Shown: positions 34,048-44,491 of the stretch, one piece after another
Numbering within the stretch: position 1 is the stretch's first letter
Layout of the letters: every line of letters starts with the position of its first letter
Source of the DNA: Microbacterium salsuginis
GTDB lineage: Bacteria > Actinomycetota > Actinomycetes > Actinomycetales > Microbacteriaceae
DNA length: 64,000 nucleotides
Reading direction: 5' to 3'
Assembly: GCF_012524205.1 (NCBI RefSeq)
Contig: NZ_JABACI010000001.1
Location: 124,001-188,000, forward strand
The notes under the pieces: model-generated
Database searches by the model: none
What the model saw: only the letters and a program-made list of their open reading frames with translations
Told to the model about the DNA's origin: nothing
Position numbers and translations under genes: made by a program

Positions 34048-34958
34048 TGTCCACCGCCACTGCCGTGACCGCCTCGACCACTCGTTCGGATCCGGGTGAT
34101 CGCCGCACCGCACGCCGCCGCCGCTGGCTCCTCGACGTCGGCTGGAAATACCTCCTGGCCGTCGTCGTGGTCTTCTACTCGATCTTCCCGCTGGTGTACG
34201 TGCTGTCTGCCTCGCTCAACCCGCGCGGCACCCTGGCCGCCAGCAATGCGCTGTTCAGCGTGCTCGACCTGTCCAACTACGCAGCGCTCGGCGAGACGCG
34301 TTTCTGGACCTGGGCGGGCAACACGCTGCTCATCGGCGGGATCGCCGCGATCGGTGCGGTGCTGATGGGCGCCGCCGCGGCGTACGCGTTCTCGCGGTTC
34401 CGCTTCTCGGGCCGCCGGGCGAGCCTCACGGGGCTGCTCATCATCCAGATGTTCCCGCAGGCGCTCGCCTTCGTCGCGATCTTCCTGATGCTGCTCGCGC
34501 TGGGCGAGGTGGTGCCCGCGCTCGGACTCAACTCCAAGATCGCGCTCATCTGCGTCTACCTCGGCGGCGCGCTCGGCGTGAACACGTTCCTCATGTACGG
34601 GTTCTTCAACACCGTGCCGATCGAGATCGACGAGTCCGCCAAGATCGACGGCGCCACCCACGCGCAGATCTTCTGGCGGCTCATCATGCCGCTGGTCACC
34701 CCGATCCTCGCGGTGGTCGCGCTGCTGGCGTTCATCGCCGCCTTCGGCGACTACATCATCGCCAAGATCGTGCTGGTCTCGGAGGAGAACTGGACCCTCG
34801 CGGTCGGCATGTACCAGTGGGTGTCCAACCAGCTGGCCTCCAATTGGGGGCTCTTCGCCGCGGGCGCCGTGATCGCCGCGATCCCCGTCCTCGTCCTGTT
34901 CCTGTCGCTGCAGCGCTACATCGTCGGCGGCCTCACCGCGGGGTCCGTCAAGGGCTGA
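34047..34958 (+). CDS. MalG-type ABC permease
   Basis: A six-helix permease of 303 residues. The EAA coupling loop is EIDESAKIDGATHAQIFWRLIMP. The ATG overlaps the upstream stop by one base, implying tightly coupled translation of the heterodimer. It ends in the family-like QRYIVGGLTAGSVKG. It corresponds to GanQ by context. The galactanase gene starts 40 nt later. Confidence 0.94.
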   Translation: MSTATAVTASTTRSDPGDRRTARRRRWLLDVGWKYLLAVVVVFYSIFPLVYVLSASLNPRGTLAASNALFSVLDLSNYAALGETRFWTWAGNTLLIGGIAAIGAVLMGAAAAYAFSRFRFSGRRASLTGLLIIQMFPQALAFVAIFLMLLALGEVVPALGLNSKIALICVYLGGALGVNTFLMYGFFNTVPIEIDESAKIDGATHAQIFWRLIMPLVTPILAVVALLAFIAAFGDYIIAKIVLVSEENWTLAVGMYQWVSNQLASNWGLFAAGAVIAAIPVLVLFLSLQRYIVGGLTAGSVKG

Positions 34959-34998
34959 ACCGCCCGGAGGACCCCTGATCAACGTCGATCGGAGAATC

Positions 34999-37206
34999 AT
35001 GACCACTCGCATCCGCCCTCGCACCATGGCCTCCGCGCTCGCCGCGGGCGCAGCATCCGTCGCCCTCGTCATCAGCGGCGCGCTGACCGCATCCGCGGCC
35101 GGCGAGACCGCCGATGATGGACCGGTGGACGCCGGCATCTTCGTCGACAAGATCGAGGGCCTCGCCGAGGACTTCGCGATGGGCGTCGACGTGTCGACCG
35201 TGCTGTCGCTCGAATCCAGCGGTGTGGTCTTCCGGGATGCCGCGGGCCAGCCGGCCGACCTGTTCGACGTGCTCGCCGACAACGGCGTGAACTCGGTGCG
35301 CGTCCGTGTCTGGAACGACCCGTACGACGCGTCGGGCCGGGGCTATGGCGGAGGCACGGTCGATGTCGACCGCGCCGTCCAGATCGGGCAGCGAGCGACC
35401 GCCGCCGGAATCGACACGCTGGTCGACTTCCACTACTCCGACTTCTGGGCCGACCCGGCGCGCCAGCTCGTGCCCAAGGCGTGGGCGGGGCTGAGCGACG
35501 CCGACACCGTCACGGCTCTGCACGAGTTCACCGCCGATGCCCTGCAGCGCTTCGAAGATGCCGGCGTCGACGTGCGCATGGTGCAGATCGGCAATGAGAC
35601 CAACAACGCCATCGCGGGCCACACGCGCCCCGGCCGCGAGATCGACGCGCAGTTCGCCGCACTCGTCTCGGCCGGAAGCGCCGCCGTGCGCGAGGTGCTG
35701 CCGGACGCACTCGTCGCGGTGCACTTCACCAACCCCGAGACCTCCGGCCGGTACGCGACCTACGCAGCGGGACTGGATGCTTTCGGCGTCGACTACGACG
35801 TGTTCGCGAGCTCGTACTACCCGTACTGGCACGGCACGATCGGCAACCTCACCGCCGTCCTGTCGGACGTCGCCACCACCTACGGCAAGCAGGTGATGGT
35901 CGCCGAGACCAGCTGGGCGCACACGCTCGAGGACGGCGACGGCTACCCGAACGTCATCGGGGCGAGCGGCATCACCGGCCAGTACCCGGTGAGCGTGCAA
36001 GGCCAGGCCTGGGAGCTGCGCGATGTCATCGCCGCGGTCGCCGCGGTCGGAGACGCCGGGATCGGCGTGTACTACTGGGAGCCGGCGTGGCTGCCCGTCG
36101 GGCCGGCGTCCGAGGTCGAGGGGAACCGCGCGCTGTGGGAGCAGTTCGGCTCGGGCTGGGCGACGAGCGCGGCCGGCGACTACGACCCGCTCCACGTGGG
36201 CGACTCGTACGGTGGGTCGGCGTGGGACAACCAGGCCCTGTTCGCGTGGGACGGCACACCGCTGGAATCGCTGCGGACGTTCTCGTACGTCCGCACCGGT
36301 GCGGTCGCGCCGCGCCAGATCGTCTCGATCGAGGACGTCGCGCTCACCGTAGTGGACGGCACGCCGATCGCGCTTCCGCCGACCCTCGCGATCGACTTCA
36401 ACGACGGCACGACCGAGCACCACGCGGTGCGGTGGAGCGACGCCGTGAGCTGGATCCGCGGGCCGGGGCAGTACGTCATCCCGGGGACGACGGACTCGGG
36501 CCACGCGGTGACCGCGAGCGTGACCGTCACCGCCCCCAACCACGTCGTGAACCCCGGGTTCGAGAGCGATGACCTGAGCGCGTGGACCCTCACCGGGCCT
36601 GCCGCGCGCCAGGAGACCGCAGACGCCTTCGCCGGCGACTTCGCGGTGACCTTCTGGAACGGGTGGGCGTACGAGACGTCGGCGTCGCAGACCGTGACGG
36701 GAGTCCCCGCCGGGACGTACGTGCTGCAGGCGACGACGCAGGGCACGAACAGCCCGGCCACCGACACGCGCACCCTCGCGGCGACCACCGCGGAAGGCAC
36801 GTGGAGCGCGCCGATGGAGTTCACGGTGTGGAACGACTTCCACACCGCCGAGGTGCCCGGGATCATCGTCGGGGCCGACGGCGTGGTCGAGATCTCAGCC
36901 GAGTTCTCACTCTCGGCGGGCGCGTGGGGTGTGCTCGACGAGGTGCGCCTGATCGACACGGCATCGGTCGGCGGGGGCGAGCAGGCCGACACGTCCTCAC
37001 TGGAGAGTGCACTCTCCGACGCGGCATCCGTTGATCGCGAGCGGTATACGCACGCCTCGCTCGCGCGCCTCGACGACGCGATCGCGGTGGGCGAGGTGGT
37101 GCTGGCCGGCTCGAAGGCGACGGCGGCGGACGTTAAGGCAGCCACGAAGGTCGTCGAGAAGGCGATCCGTCAGCTCAAGAAGGCGAAGGAGCCGAAGGAG
37201 CGCTAG
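34999..37206 (+). CDS. Secreted GH53 arabinogalactan endo-beta-1,4-galactanase
   Basis: A 735-residue secreted enzyme cutting beta-1,4-galactan of pectin. A signal peptide ends SGALTASAA. The GH53 barrel begins about residue 58 (FAMGVDVSTVLSLESSG); acid/base is Glu200 in QIGNETNN and nucleophile Glu303 in VAETSWAHT. After the barrel come an Ig-like domain (about 435-515) and a jelly-roll resembling CBM61 galactan-binding modules (HVVNPGFESDDLSAWTL, about 515-655). A short helical, FIVAR-like tail ends in Lys-rich sequence; no LPXTG is present. ATG 34999 follows GGAG. Its stop shares CTAG with the stop of rsmI on the other strand. Confidence 0.94.
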   Translation: MTTRIRPRTMASALAAGAASVALVISGALTASAAGETADDGPVDAGIFVDKIEGLAEDFAMGVDVSTVLSLESSGVVFRDAAGQPADLFDVLADNGVNSVRVRVWNDPYDASGRGYGGGTVDVDRAVQIGQRATAAGIDTLVDFHYSDFWADPARQLVPKAWAGLSDADTVTALHEFTADALQRFEDAGVDVRMVQIGNETNNAIAGHTRPGREIDAQFAALVSAGSAAVREVLPDALVAVHFTNPETSGRYATYAAGLDAFGVDYDVFASSYYPYWHGTIGNLTAVLSDVATTYGKQVMVAETSWAHTLEDGDGYPNVIGASGITGQYPVSVQGQAWELRDVIAAVAAVGDAGIGVYYWEPAWLPVGPASEVEGNRALWEQFGSGWATSAAGDYDPLHVGDSYGGSAWDNQALFAWDGTPLESLRTFSYVRTGAVAPRQIVSIEDVALTVVDGTPIALPPTLAIDFNDGTTEHHAVRWSDAVSWIRGPGQYVIPGTTDSGHAVTASVTVTAPNHVVNPGFESDDLSAWTLTGPAARQETADAFAGDFAVTFWNGWAYETSASQTVTGVPAGTYVLQATTQGTNSPATDTRTLAATTAEGTWSAPMEFTVWNDFHTAEVPGIIVGADGVVEISAEFSLSAGAWGVLDEVRLIDTASVGGGEQADTSSLESALSDAASVDRERYTHASLARLDDAIAVGEVVLAGSKATAADVKAATKVVEKAIRQLKKAKEPKER

Positions 37207-38021
37207 GCCGGACCCGTCAGGGTCGCCTGGTACAGCTCGCGGCTGGAGTGGCCGGTCAGTCCGGCCACTTCGGCCGCGGCATCCTTTCGCCGTACGCCCT
37301 CGCCGACGAGTGCCCGCACCTGCGCGACCGCATCGGCGAACGGCACCTCCCGCGCAGCGCCACCCTCCACGACGAGCACGACCTCGCCCCGCACGCCGCC
37401 TTCGGCCCACGTCGCAAGCTCGGCCAGAGTGCCCCGCACGACCTGCTCGTGCAGCTTGGTGAGCTCACGGCAGACGGCACCGCGCCGGTCGGCGCCGAAT
37501 GCGGCCGCCATGTCGGTGAGCGTCGCCGCCAGACGTGAGGGTGCCTCGAAGAACACCATGGTGCGCGGCTCGGCGGCGAGCAGGCGCAGCGCCCCCATGC
37601 GCTCGCCGTGCTTGCGCGCCACGAAGCCCTCGAACGTGAAGCGATCGGTCGGAAGGCCCGAGACGGCCAGCGCGGTCACCACCGCGCTGGGTCCGGGGAT
37701 GACGGTGACCTCGACACCGGCGGCGGCGGCCGCGGCCACGACTCCGTAGCCGGGGTCACTGACCGTCGGCATCCCGGCGTCGCTCAGCACGAGCACGTCC
37801 TGGGTCCGCGCGAGCTCGACGAGCTCGGGTGCGCGGTCCTTCTCGTTGTGGTCGTGCAGCGCGATGAGGCGCGGGCGGTTGGACACCCCGAGCGCCGCGA
37901 GCAGACGCTGCGTGGTTCGTGTGTCCTCGGCGGCGATGATCGTCGCCTGCTCGAGCGCTTCGACGAGGCGACGGGAGGCATCCCCCAGGTTTCCGATCGG
38001 CGTCGCCGCGAGGATGATCAC
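37203..38021 (-). CDS. rsmI: 16S rRNA (cytidine1402-2'-O)-methyltransferase
   Basis: SAM-dependent enzyme that 2'-O-methylates C1402 in the ribosomal P site. The 272-residue product has the tetrapyrrole-methylase-like fold with ILAATPIGNLGDAS at the start, LSDAGMPTVSDPGYG and VIPGPSAVVTALAVSGLPTD. The GTG start at 38021 has TAGGCT 6 nt upstream. The gene diverges from pmt with only 23 nt between start codons, a pairing kept in many actinobacteria. Confidence 0.96.
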   Translation of the reverse strand: MIILAATPIGNLGDASRRLVEALEQATIIAAEDTRTTQRLLAALGVSNRPRLIALHDHNEKDRAPELVELARTQDVLVLSDAGMPTVSDPGYGVVAAAAAAGVEVTVIPGPSAVVTALAVSGLPTDRFTFEGFVARKHGERMGALRLLAAEPRTMVFFEAPSRLAATLTDMAAAFGADRRGAVCRELTKLHEQVVRGTLAELATWAEGGVRGEVVLVVEGGAAREVPFADAVAQVRALVGEGVRRKDAAAEVAGLTGHSSRELYQATLTGPA

Positions 38022-38027
38022 GCCCTC

Positions 38028-38037
38028 AGCCTAGACT
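38028..38037. promoter_or_regulatory. Overlapping divergent -10 boxes of rsmI and pmt
   Basis: TAGGCT on the minus strand (38028-38033) is 6 nt from the rsmI GTG, and TAGACT on the plus strand (38032-38037) is 7 nt from the pmt GTG. The two hexamers share the bases at 38032-38033, so both promoters cannot be melted by polymerase at the same time. Confidence 0.6.
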
Positions 38038-38044
38038 TGGCCGG

Positions 38045-39691
38045 GTGACGGACGCCCTTCGGCCAGCTGCCGACCCGCCTGCCGCACCGCTCCTCCCCCC
38101 GCCTTCCCGCCGGCCCGCACGCCCGAGTCTGTACGACCGGTTCGCACGGCGCGTGAACGGCGACGAGCGGGCGCGGCGGCTGTACCGGTGGCTCGGGCCC
38201 GCGATCGTCCTCGTGCTCGCCGCGGTCGCGCGTCTGTGGAACCTCGGCGCCGCGCACGACCTGATGAACCAGTTCGACGAGACGTACTACGTCAAGGACG
38301 CCTGGACGCTGCTGCAGCTGGGCTACGAGGGGTCGTGGCCCGAGGACGGCAACGCGAGCTTCCTGTCGGGCGACGTCGGCGTCTTCTCGACCGACCCGGC
38401 GTTCGTGATCCATCCGCCGCTGGGCAAGTGGATCATCGCCCTCGGCATGCTCGCGTTCGGCCCGGGATCGGGGTGGACGTGGCGCCTCACGACCGCGCTT
38501 CTCGGCATCGCGGCGGTGCTGCTCCTGATGCTCATCGCCCGGCGCCTCACACGGTCCACGACGTTCGCCGTCGTCGCGGGACTGCTGATGGCCGTGGACG
38601 GGCTCGCGATCTCGATGAGCCGCGTGGCGCTCCTGGACACCGCGCTCACGTTCTTCGTGCTGCTCGCGTTCCTCTTCGTCCTGGTCGACCGGGAGCGCAC
38701 GATGACGCGCATCGCCGAGACGGTCGCGGCGCGCGTCGACGGCGACGCGCTCCCGCTCTCCTCAACGGTCAGGTGGGGCCCGCTGCTGTGGAACCGGCCC
38801 TGGATCCTGGCCGCCGGAGCAGCGCTCGGCGCGGCGTGCGCGGTCAAATGGTCGGGGGTCTGGGTGCTCGCCGGGCTCGGCATCTATCTCGTCGTGACCG
38901 ACGCGCTCGCCCGCCGCCGCGCGGGCGTGCTGTTCTGGCCCTCCGACGCGCTGCGCCAAGGCGGCGTCACCTTCCTGCTCCTCGTCCCGATCGCCGCTGT
39001 GGTCTACCTCGCCTCGTGGACCGGCTGGCTCGTCACCGACGGCGGCTACGACCGTCATGTCGCGGACGCGAACCCCGCGACCGGGCTGTTCTCATGGGTG
39101 CCGCTGCCGTTGCAGAGCTTGTGGCAGTTCCACGTGACCATGTACAACTCCGCGGCCGGCATCACATCGGGTCACACGTACGCGAGCCCCGCGTGGCAGT
39201 GGCCGCTGCTGCTGCGCCCGACCGGCATGTACTACCACCACGATGCGCTGGGGGTGGACGGCTGCGCCGCGGCCAACGGGTGCTCGCAGGTCGTGTCGAG
39301 CATCCCGAACCCGCTGGTCTGGTACGCCGGGGTGGCCGCGGTGCTGTATCTGGCGTACCGGTTCATCGTGTCGCGCGATTGGCGGCACGCCTTCGTGCTC
39401 ACCGGAATCGCCGTGACCTACGTGCCGTGGCTGTTCTTCCCCGAGCGGACGGTGTTCCAGTTCTACACGGTGCTGATGCTGCCGTTCATGCTGCTGGCGC
39501 TCACCTTCGCCCTGCAGCGCATCGCGGCATCGGGTGCTGACGACGATCGCCGCCACACCGGCCAGCGGCTCGTGCTGGTGTTCCTGGGAGTGGCGCTGCT
39601 CCTGGCGGCGTTCTGGTACCCGGTGATCTCGGCCATGGCGGTGCCCTACGACTTCTGGCGGCTGCACAACTGGCTGCCCAGCTGGATCTGA
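38045..39691 (+). CDS. pmt: Protein O-mannosyltransferase (GT39)
   Basis: An integral membrane GT-C glycosyltransferase of 548 residues that transfers mannose from polyprenyl-phosphate-mannose to Ser/Thr of secreted proteins. The catalytic Asp-Glu pair is Asp78-Glu79 in NQFDETYYVKDAW; HPPLGKWII follows in the same loop. About eleven hydrophobic segments are visible and the C-terminus ends with LHNWLPSWI, typical of the actinobacterial family. GTG 38045 is leaderless by its -10 spacing. Its stop is separated from the convergent DUF255 gene by one base. Confidence 0.95.
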   Translation: MTDALRPAADPPAAPLLPPPSRRPARPSLYDRFARRVNGDERARRLYRWLGPAIVLVLAAVARLWNLGAAHDLMNQFDETYYVKDAWTLLQLGYEGSWPEDGNASFLSGDVGVFSTDPAFVIHPPLGKWIIALGMLAFGPGSGWTWRLTTALLGIAAVLLLMLIARRLTRSTTFAVVAGLLMAVDGLAISMSRVALLDTALTFFVLLAFLFVLVDRERTMTRIAETVAARVDGDALPLSSTVRWGPLLWNRPWILAAGAALGAACAVKWSGVWVLAGLGIYLVVTDALARRRAGVLFWPSDALRQGGVTFLLLVPIAAVVYLASWTGWLVTDGGYDRHVADANPATGLFSWVPLPLQSLWQFHVTMYNSAAGITSGHTYASPAWQWPLLLRPTGMYYHHDALGVDGCAAANGCSQVVSSIPNPLVWYAGVAAVLYLAYRFIVSRDWRHAFVLTGIAVTYVPWLFFPERTVFQFYTVLMLPFMLLALTFALQRIAASGADDDRRHTGQRLVLVFLGVALLLAAFWYPVISAMAVPYDFWRLHNWLPSWI

Positions 39692-39692
39692 A

Positions 39693-41612
39693 TCAGTCCC
39701 CCAGTTCAGTGGGATCGGTCACCGGAAGCCGGCACGCGAAATCGCGGCAGTCGTAGGCCGTTGGCAGGCCATCGCGCGTCGTCTTCTCGGCGAACAGCTC
39801 GAAACCCGCCTGGTTCCACGCGCCTGCGGCGCTCTGCGCGAGCACCGTGAAGAGATCGGAACGGATGCCACGCCCCGCCGCCGCGAGGCCGGCACCGGCC
39901 GCGGCACCTGGGGCCGTAGCCGATATCGCTTCGGTTCCGCCCGCACCCGTTGGTGCCGCATCCGGCAGCACGATCACGAGCTGTCGCGGCGCTGCCGCGA
40001 GGGTGGCGGCCACTCGCAGCAGCGCCCCGTAGGCGAGCGGCTGCCCGACGGCGGCCCGCACGTGCGGCGCGACGATGTGCTCGGCCACCGCCCGATAGCG
40101 GTCCCCGGCGCCGACGAGCCACAACGCCACGGCAGCCTCGGCGAGCGCCGCGCGCCCGGAGGGCTCGTCGGCGTCGGAGGCGGCATCCGGGGCACCGATC
40201 CCCTGCGCCGCCAGCACCGGGTCGCCGCCGCCCGGCACCGCGACCTCGCCGTCATCGGTCAGGCACGCGTCGACCAGCTCCCGCGCGCGCACCGCATAAG
40301 CGACCTCTCCGGTGGCGAGGGCCAGGGCTGTCAGCCCAGCGGCGAGCTGCCCGTAGTCGGCCGGGGTCGCGGCGGCCGACGAGGGGATCTCGTCGAGGGA
40401 GGCGCGCAGCAGGCGTCCGTCGGGCCTCACGTTGCTCTCGAGCACCGCATCGGCCGCCCAGCGGGCGGACTCGAGCCAGCGCTCCTCGCCGTAGCGAGCC
40501 CCGGCGCGAGCGAGGGCGCCGATCGCGAGCCCGTTCCAGCCCGTCACGACCTTGCCGTCGACGGCGGGTGGCTGCAGGTCCGCGCGAGCGGCGGCATCCC
40601 GTGCGTAGTACCCGCCTTCGCTGCGCCGGCCGTCGATCCATGACTCCGAGTCCTGCGCGGCCCCGAACCCGCCGGTCGGCTGCTGGAGCACGTCGACGAG
40701 GAAGCCTGCGACCCCCCGTGCGACGTCGTGCGAACCCGCATCCGTGGCGACGTCGAGCAGCTGCGCGTTGTCGGTGAGCATGCGCTCGTAGTGCGGCACC
40801 GTCCAATCCGGGCGCGTCGCATAGCGGAAGAACCCGCCCTCGACCGGGTCGCGCAGGGGCGACGCGGCCATCGCGGCGAGCGCGCGGTCGGCGACGACGG
40901 ATGCCTCGGCCGCCGTCTCGCGCACGAGGCGGGCCTGCAGGAACTTCAGGGCCGTGGCGACGGGGAACTTCGGCGCCGCCGACGCAGGATCGCCGAAGCC
41001 GCCGTGGCGCGGATCCTCGCGTCCTGCGAGTGTGCGCGCGGCTTGGGCGATCTCGGGCGCCGTCAGCGCATCGAGGGTCGCCTCACCGGAAGGCCCGGAG
41101 CCGACCGAGGCGCGGACGTCGGCGAGCGCGCTCGCGACAGCATCCGCCGTCCCGTCGATCTGATCGCGGCGCTCGGTCCACGCCTCGCGCACCGCCGCCA
41201 GCACCTGACGGAACGACGGCAGGCCGCCACGAGGCTCCGGCGGATAGTACGTGCCCGCGTAGAACGGGCGCCCCTGCGGGGTCACGAAGACGGTGAGCGG
41301 CCAGCCGAGGTTCGGCGCGAAGGCCGAAGCGGCGGCCATGTAGGCGGCGTCGACCTCGGGATGCTCCTCGCGGTCCACTTTGATCGCGACGAAGCCGGCG
41401 TCGAGGTCGGCCGCGGTGTCGGCATCCTCGAACGACTCGCGCGCCATCACGTGGCACCAGTGGCACGTCGAATATCCGATCGAGACCATGACAGGCACAT
41501 CTCGTGCCCGAGCCTGGGCGAAGGCCTCCTCGCCCCACGGGAACCACGCGACCGGATTGCCCGCATGGGCTCTCAGGTACGGGCTCGTCGCTTCCGCGAG
41601 GCGAGGATTCAT
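39693..41612 (-). CDS. DUF255 thioredoxin-domain protein (YyaL-like)
   Basis: A cytoplasmic protein of 639 residues. The N-terminal thioredoxin-like domain has the CxxC site as [14 protein letters not shown] (Cys50, Cys53); an (alpha/alpha)6-barrel like that of N-acylglucosamine 2-epimerases/glycosidases follows, with [17 protein letters not shown] and [17 protein letters not shown]. The family (COG1331, human SPATA20) is widespread but its reaction is not settled. ATG 41612 follows GGAGGG. The aldo/keto reductase gene ends 17 nt upstream on the same strand, so they probably form an operon. Confidence 0.92.
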   Translation of the reverse strand: MNPRLAEATSPYLRAHAGNPVAWFPWGEEAFAQARARDVPVMVSIGYSTCHWCHVMARESFEDADTAADLDAGFVAIKVDREEHPEVDAAYMAAASAFAPNLGWPLTVFVTPQGRPFYAGTYYPPEPRGGLPSFRQVLAAVREAWTERRDQIDGTADAVASALADVRASVGSGPSGEATLDALTAPEIAQAARTLAGREDPRHGGFGDPASAAPKFPVATALKFLQARLVRETAAEASVVADRALAAMAASPLRDPVEGGFFRYATRPDWTVPHYERMLTDNAQLLDVATDAGSHDVARGVAGFLVDVLQQPTGGFGAAQDSESWIDGRRSEGGYYARDAAARADLQPPAVDGKVVTGWNGLAIGALARAGARYGEERWLESARWAADAVLESNVRPDGRLLRASLDEIPSSAAATPADYGQLAAGLTALALATGEVAYAVRARELVDACLTDDGEVAVPGGGDPVLAAQGIGAPDAASDADEPSGRAALAEAAVALWLVGAGDRYRAVAEHIVAPHVRAAVGQPLAYGALLRVAATLAAAPRQLVIVLPDAAPTGAGGTEAISATAPGAAAGAGLAAAGRGIRSDLFTVLAQSAAGAWNQAGFELFAEKTTRDGLPTAYDCRDFACRLPVTDPTELGD

Positions 41613-41629
41613 GGCATCCGGTCCCTCCG

Positions 41630-42493
<864 letters not shown>

Positions 42494-42510
42494 TCACGTC
42501 GCCGCCGTCG

Positions 42511-43287
42511 TCAGCGGAAGCGGCGTCCCTGATCCCGCCGGAAGAGCGTCACCGCGAGCGCGAAGGACGTGATGGTCCACACGACGATGCCGACCCACAC
42601 CCACCACTCCAGCGGCCCGCCCTGGACCGCCCAGATGACGAACTCGCGCGCCTCGCGCGACGGCGTGAAGCGCGAGACGGTGTCGAGCCACGGCGCGAAC
42701 ATCTCCGGTGGCAGGAACAGCCCGCCGATGAAGGCGAGCGAGAACATCACGATCTGCACCACGGCGATCGCGGCCTTGAACGGCAGCGCATAGCCGATCG
42801 CGCTGCCGATGAGCATGAACGGGAGCGACGCGACCGCGAGGGCGACGAGGCCGGCCAGGAGACGGGCGGGAGGAGCCTCGGCCGCAGTGAACAGGCCGCC
42901 CACCACGATGACCGGCACGATCGCGATGAGACCGAGCACGCCGGTGGAGAGGATCTGTGCGAGCACGCGTGCGGTGCCGGGGGCCGGGAGCGTCCGCAGA
43001 TACGGATCCCACGGCTTCTCGCGGCTCTCCGAGATGTTCAGGCCGAACGAGAAGAGCGCGTTCGACATCACGGCGAACACCGAGAGGGAGATCACCGCCT
43101 GCGTCGCGTATTCGGGGTTGTCGGCGACGACTCGCTGCGGGACGACGAAGAACAGGAGCGCGAGCGCCGGGAAGACGAGCGTGCCGATCACCGCGATGGG
43201 CACCCGGAGCGTCTCGATGAGCACGTACTTGGCGTGGAGGAAGGTGAGCCGGGCCGTCGAGACGGGCCGTGCCGTGATGGTGGTCAT
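42511..43287 (-). CDS. ABC-2 type transporter permease
   Basis: A six-helix permease of 258 residues of the DrrB/YadH-like ABC-2 class, last gene of a five-gene operon. The segment FSLAFIGGLFLPPEMFAPWLDTVSRFTP is the typical ABC-2 motif before the last extracytoplasmic region. Its ATG overlaps the ATPase stop as ATGA. It should form the exporter with the preceding ATPase. The substrate could be a lipid, drug or peptide; the CPBP protease at the head of the operon makes a peptide conceivable. Confidence 0.9.
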   Translation of the reverse strand: MTTITARPVSTARLTFLHAKYVLIETLRVPIAVIGTLVFPALALLFFVVPQRVVADNPEYATQAVISLSVFAVMSNALFSFGLNISESREKPWDPYLRTLPAPGTARVLAQILSTGVLGLIAIVPVIVVGGLFTAAEAPPARLLAGLVALAVASLPFMLIGSAIGYALPFKAAIAVVQIVMFSLAFIGGLFLPPEMFAPWLDTVSRFTPSREAREFVIWAVQGGPLEWWVWVGIVVWTITSFALAVTLFRRDQGRRFR

Positions 43288-44198
43288 GCTGCCTGTCCGG
43301 CCTTTCGAGGGGACGCGTCTGCGACGCGGGATTCGGTCAGTGCGAGGAAGGCCTCTTCGAGCGTCGCTCCGCGCACGGTCAGGTCTTGGAACGCCAGCCC
43401 GGAGCCGACCAGCTCCCGCACGAACTCGTCGGCATCGGTGACCGTGAAGATCTCACGATCGTCGGACCGTTCGTGGCGCACGACGCTCGCGAGCTGCTCG
43501 ATGCGCTTGGGCTCGTGGCTCGAGAGCTGCACGCGTCCGACTCCGACGCGCGCGACCACGCGGGCGACCGTGTCGTCGGCGAGCATCCTCCCCTCGCCGA
43601 CCACGATCACGCGCTGCGCGAGCGCCTCGATCTCTTCGAGGTAGTGACTGGTGATGACGACGGTGGCCCCGGCCTCGTGCTGACGCCGGATGGCCGCCCA
43701 CAGCGTTCGTCGTGCGTCGACGTCGAGGCCCGTGGTGGGCTCGTCCAGGAGCACGAGGCGCGGGCGGCCGACGAAGGCCAGCGCGACCGCCAGGCGCCGC
43801 TTCTGCCCGCCCGAGAGCGCGCCGCACTGACGACGGAGCATGTCGGCGAGGCCGAACTCGTCCGCAAGCTCGCCTGACGGGACGCGATCGGCGAAGTGAC
43901 CGCCGACATAGTCGATCACCTCGCCCACCCGCAGCGTCTCGGGCAGCGCCGTCTCCTGCGGCGTGGTCCCGAGCGCCGTGCGGCGGCGGGCATCCTGCGG
44001 ACTCCCGCCGAAGAGGGTCACCGTCCCGGCGGTCGGCCGTCGCAGCCCCTGCAGCAGCGAGAGCAGCGTCGTCTTGCCGGCGCCGTTGGGGCCCAGAAGG
44101 CCCACGAGGGTGCCGGCGTCGATCGTGAGCGAGATGTCGTCGACCGCCACGACGTCGCCGTAACGGCGCGTGACGTGATCGAACTCGGCAAGAGTCAT
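43284..44198 (-). CDS. ABC transporter ATP-binding protein (DrrA-like)
   Basis: A single-domain ABC ATPase of 304 residues. Walker A is GPNGAGKTT (36-44), the signature is LSGGQKRRLAVA, Walker B LVLLDEPTTGLD, and the H-loop VITSHYLEEIE. A C-terminal extension of about 80 residues resembles the DrrA-type accessory domain. It overlaps the regulator upstream and the permease downstream by 4 nt each, so transporter and regulator are made together. Confidence 0.94.
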   Translation of the reverse strand: MTLAEFDHVTRRYGDVVAVDDISLTIDAGTLVGLLGPNGAGKTTLLSLLQGLRRPTAGTVTLFGGSPQDARRRTALGTTPQETALPETLRVGEVIDYVGGHFADRVPSGELADEFGLADMLRRQCGALSGGQKRRLAVALAFVGRPRLVLLDEPTTGLDVDARRTLWAAIRRQHEAGATVVITSHYLEEIEALAQRVIVVGEGRMLADDTVARVVARVGVGRVQLSSHEPKRIEQLASVVRHERSDDREIFTVTDADEFVRELVGSGLAFQDLTVRGATLEEAFLALTESRVADASPRKAGQAA

Positions 44199-44491
44199 GG
44201 TTGTTCTCCCAGAACGGAACGGAGGGTCTCGACGTAGTCCTCGAAGGCACGTCGCCCCTGCTTGGTGAGGGACAGGTAGGTGGTCGGGGTGCGACCCCGG
44301 TGCGTCTTCTCGACGGTGACGTACCCCGCCTCCTCGAGCTTGCGCACGTGAGTCGAGAGGTTCCCCGCGGTCATCTCCAGCAGTTCCTGAAGACGCGGGA
44401 AGGTGATGCTCTCGTTCCTGTGGAGCGTCGCCAGCGCCGCGGTGATGCGCAGCCGCGCCGCGGCGTGGATGACCGGGTCCAGCTCACTCAT
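44195..44491 (-). CDS. Winged-helix regulator of the ABC/CPBP operon
   Basis: A 98-residue winged-helix protein resembling PF13601 and small MarR/ArsR-like regulators. The recognition helix region is FPRLQELLEMTAGNLSTHVRKLEEAGYV and the wing VEKTHRGRTPTTYLSLT. No metal or ligand motif is evident. Being embedded in the operon by overlaps on both sides, it is probably an autoregulator acting at the palindrome at 45996-46012 in front of the CPBP gene. Confidence 0.9.
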   Translation of the reverse strand: MSELDPVIHAAARLRITAALATLHRNESITFPRLQELLEMTAGNLSTHVRKLEEAGYVTVEKTHRGRTPTTYLSLTKQGRRAFEDYVETLRSVLGEQP

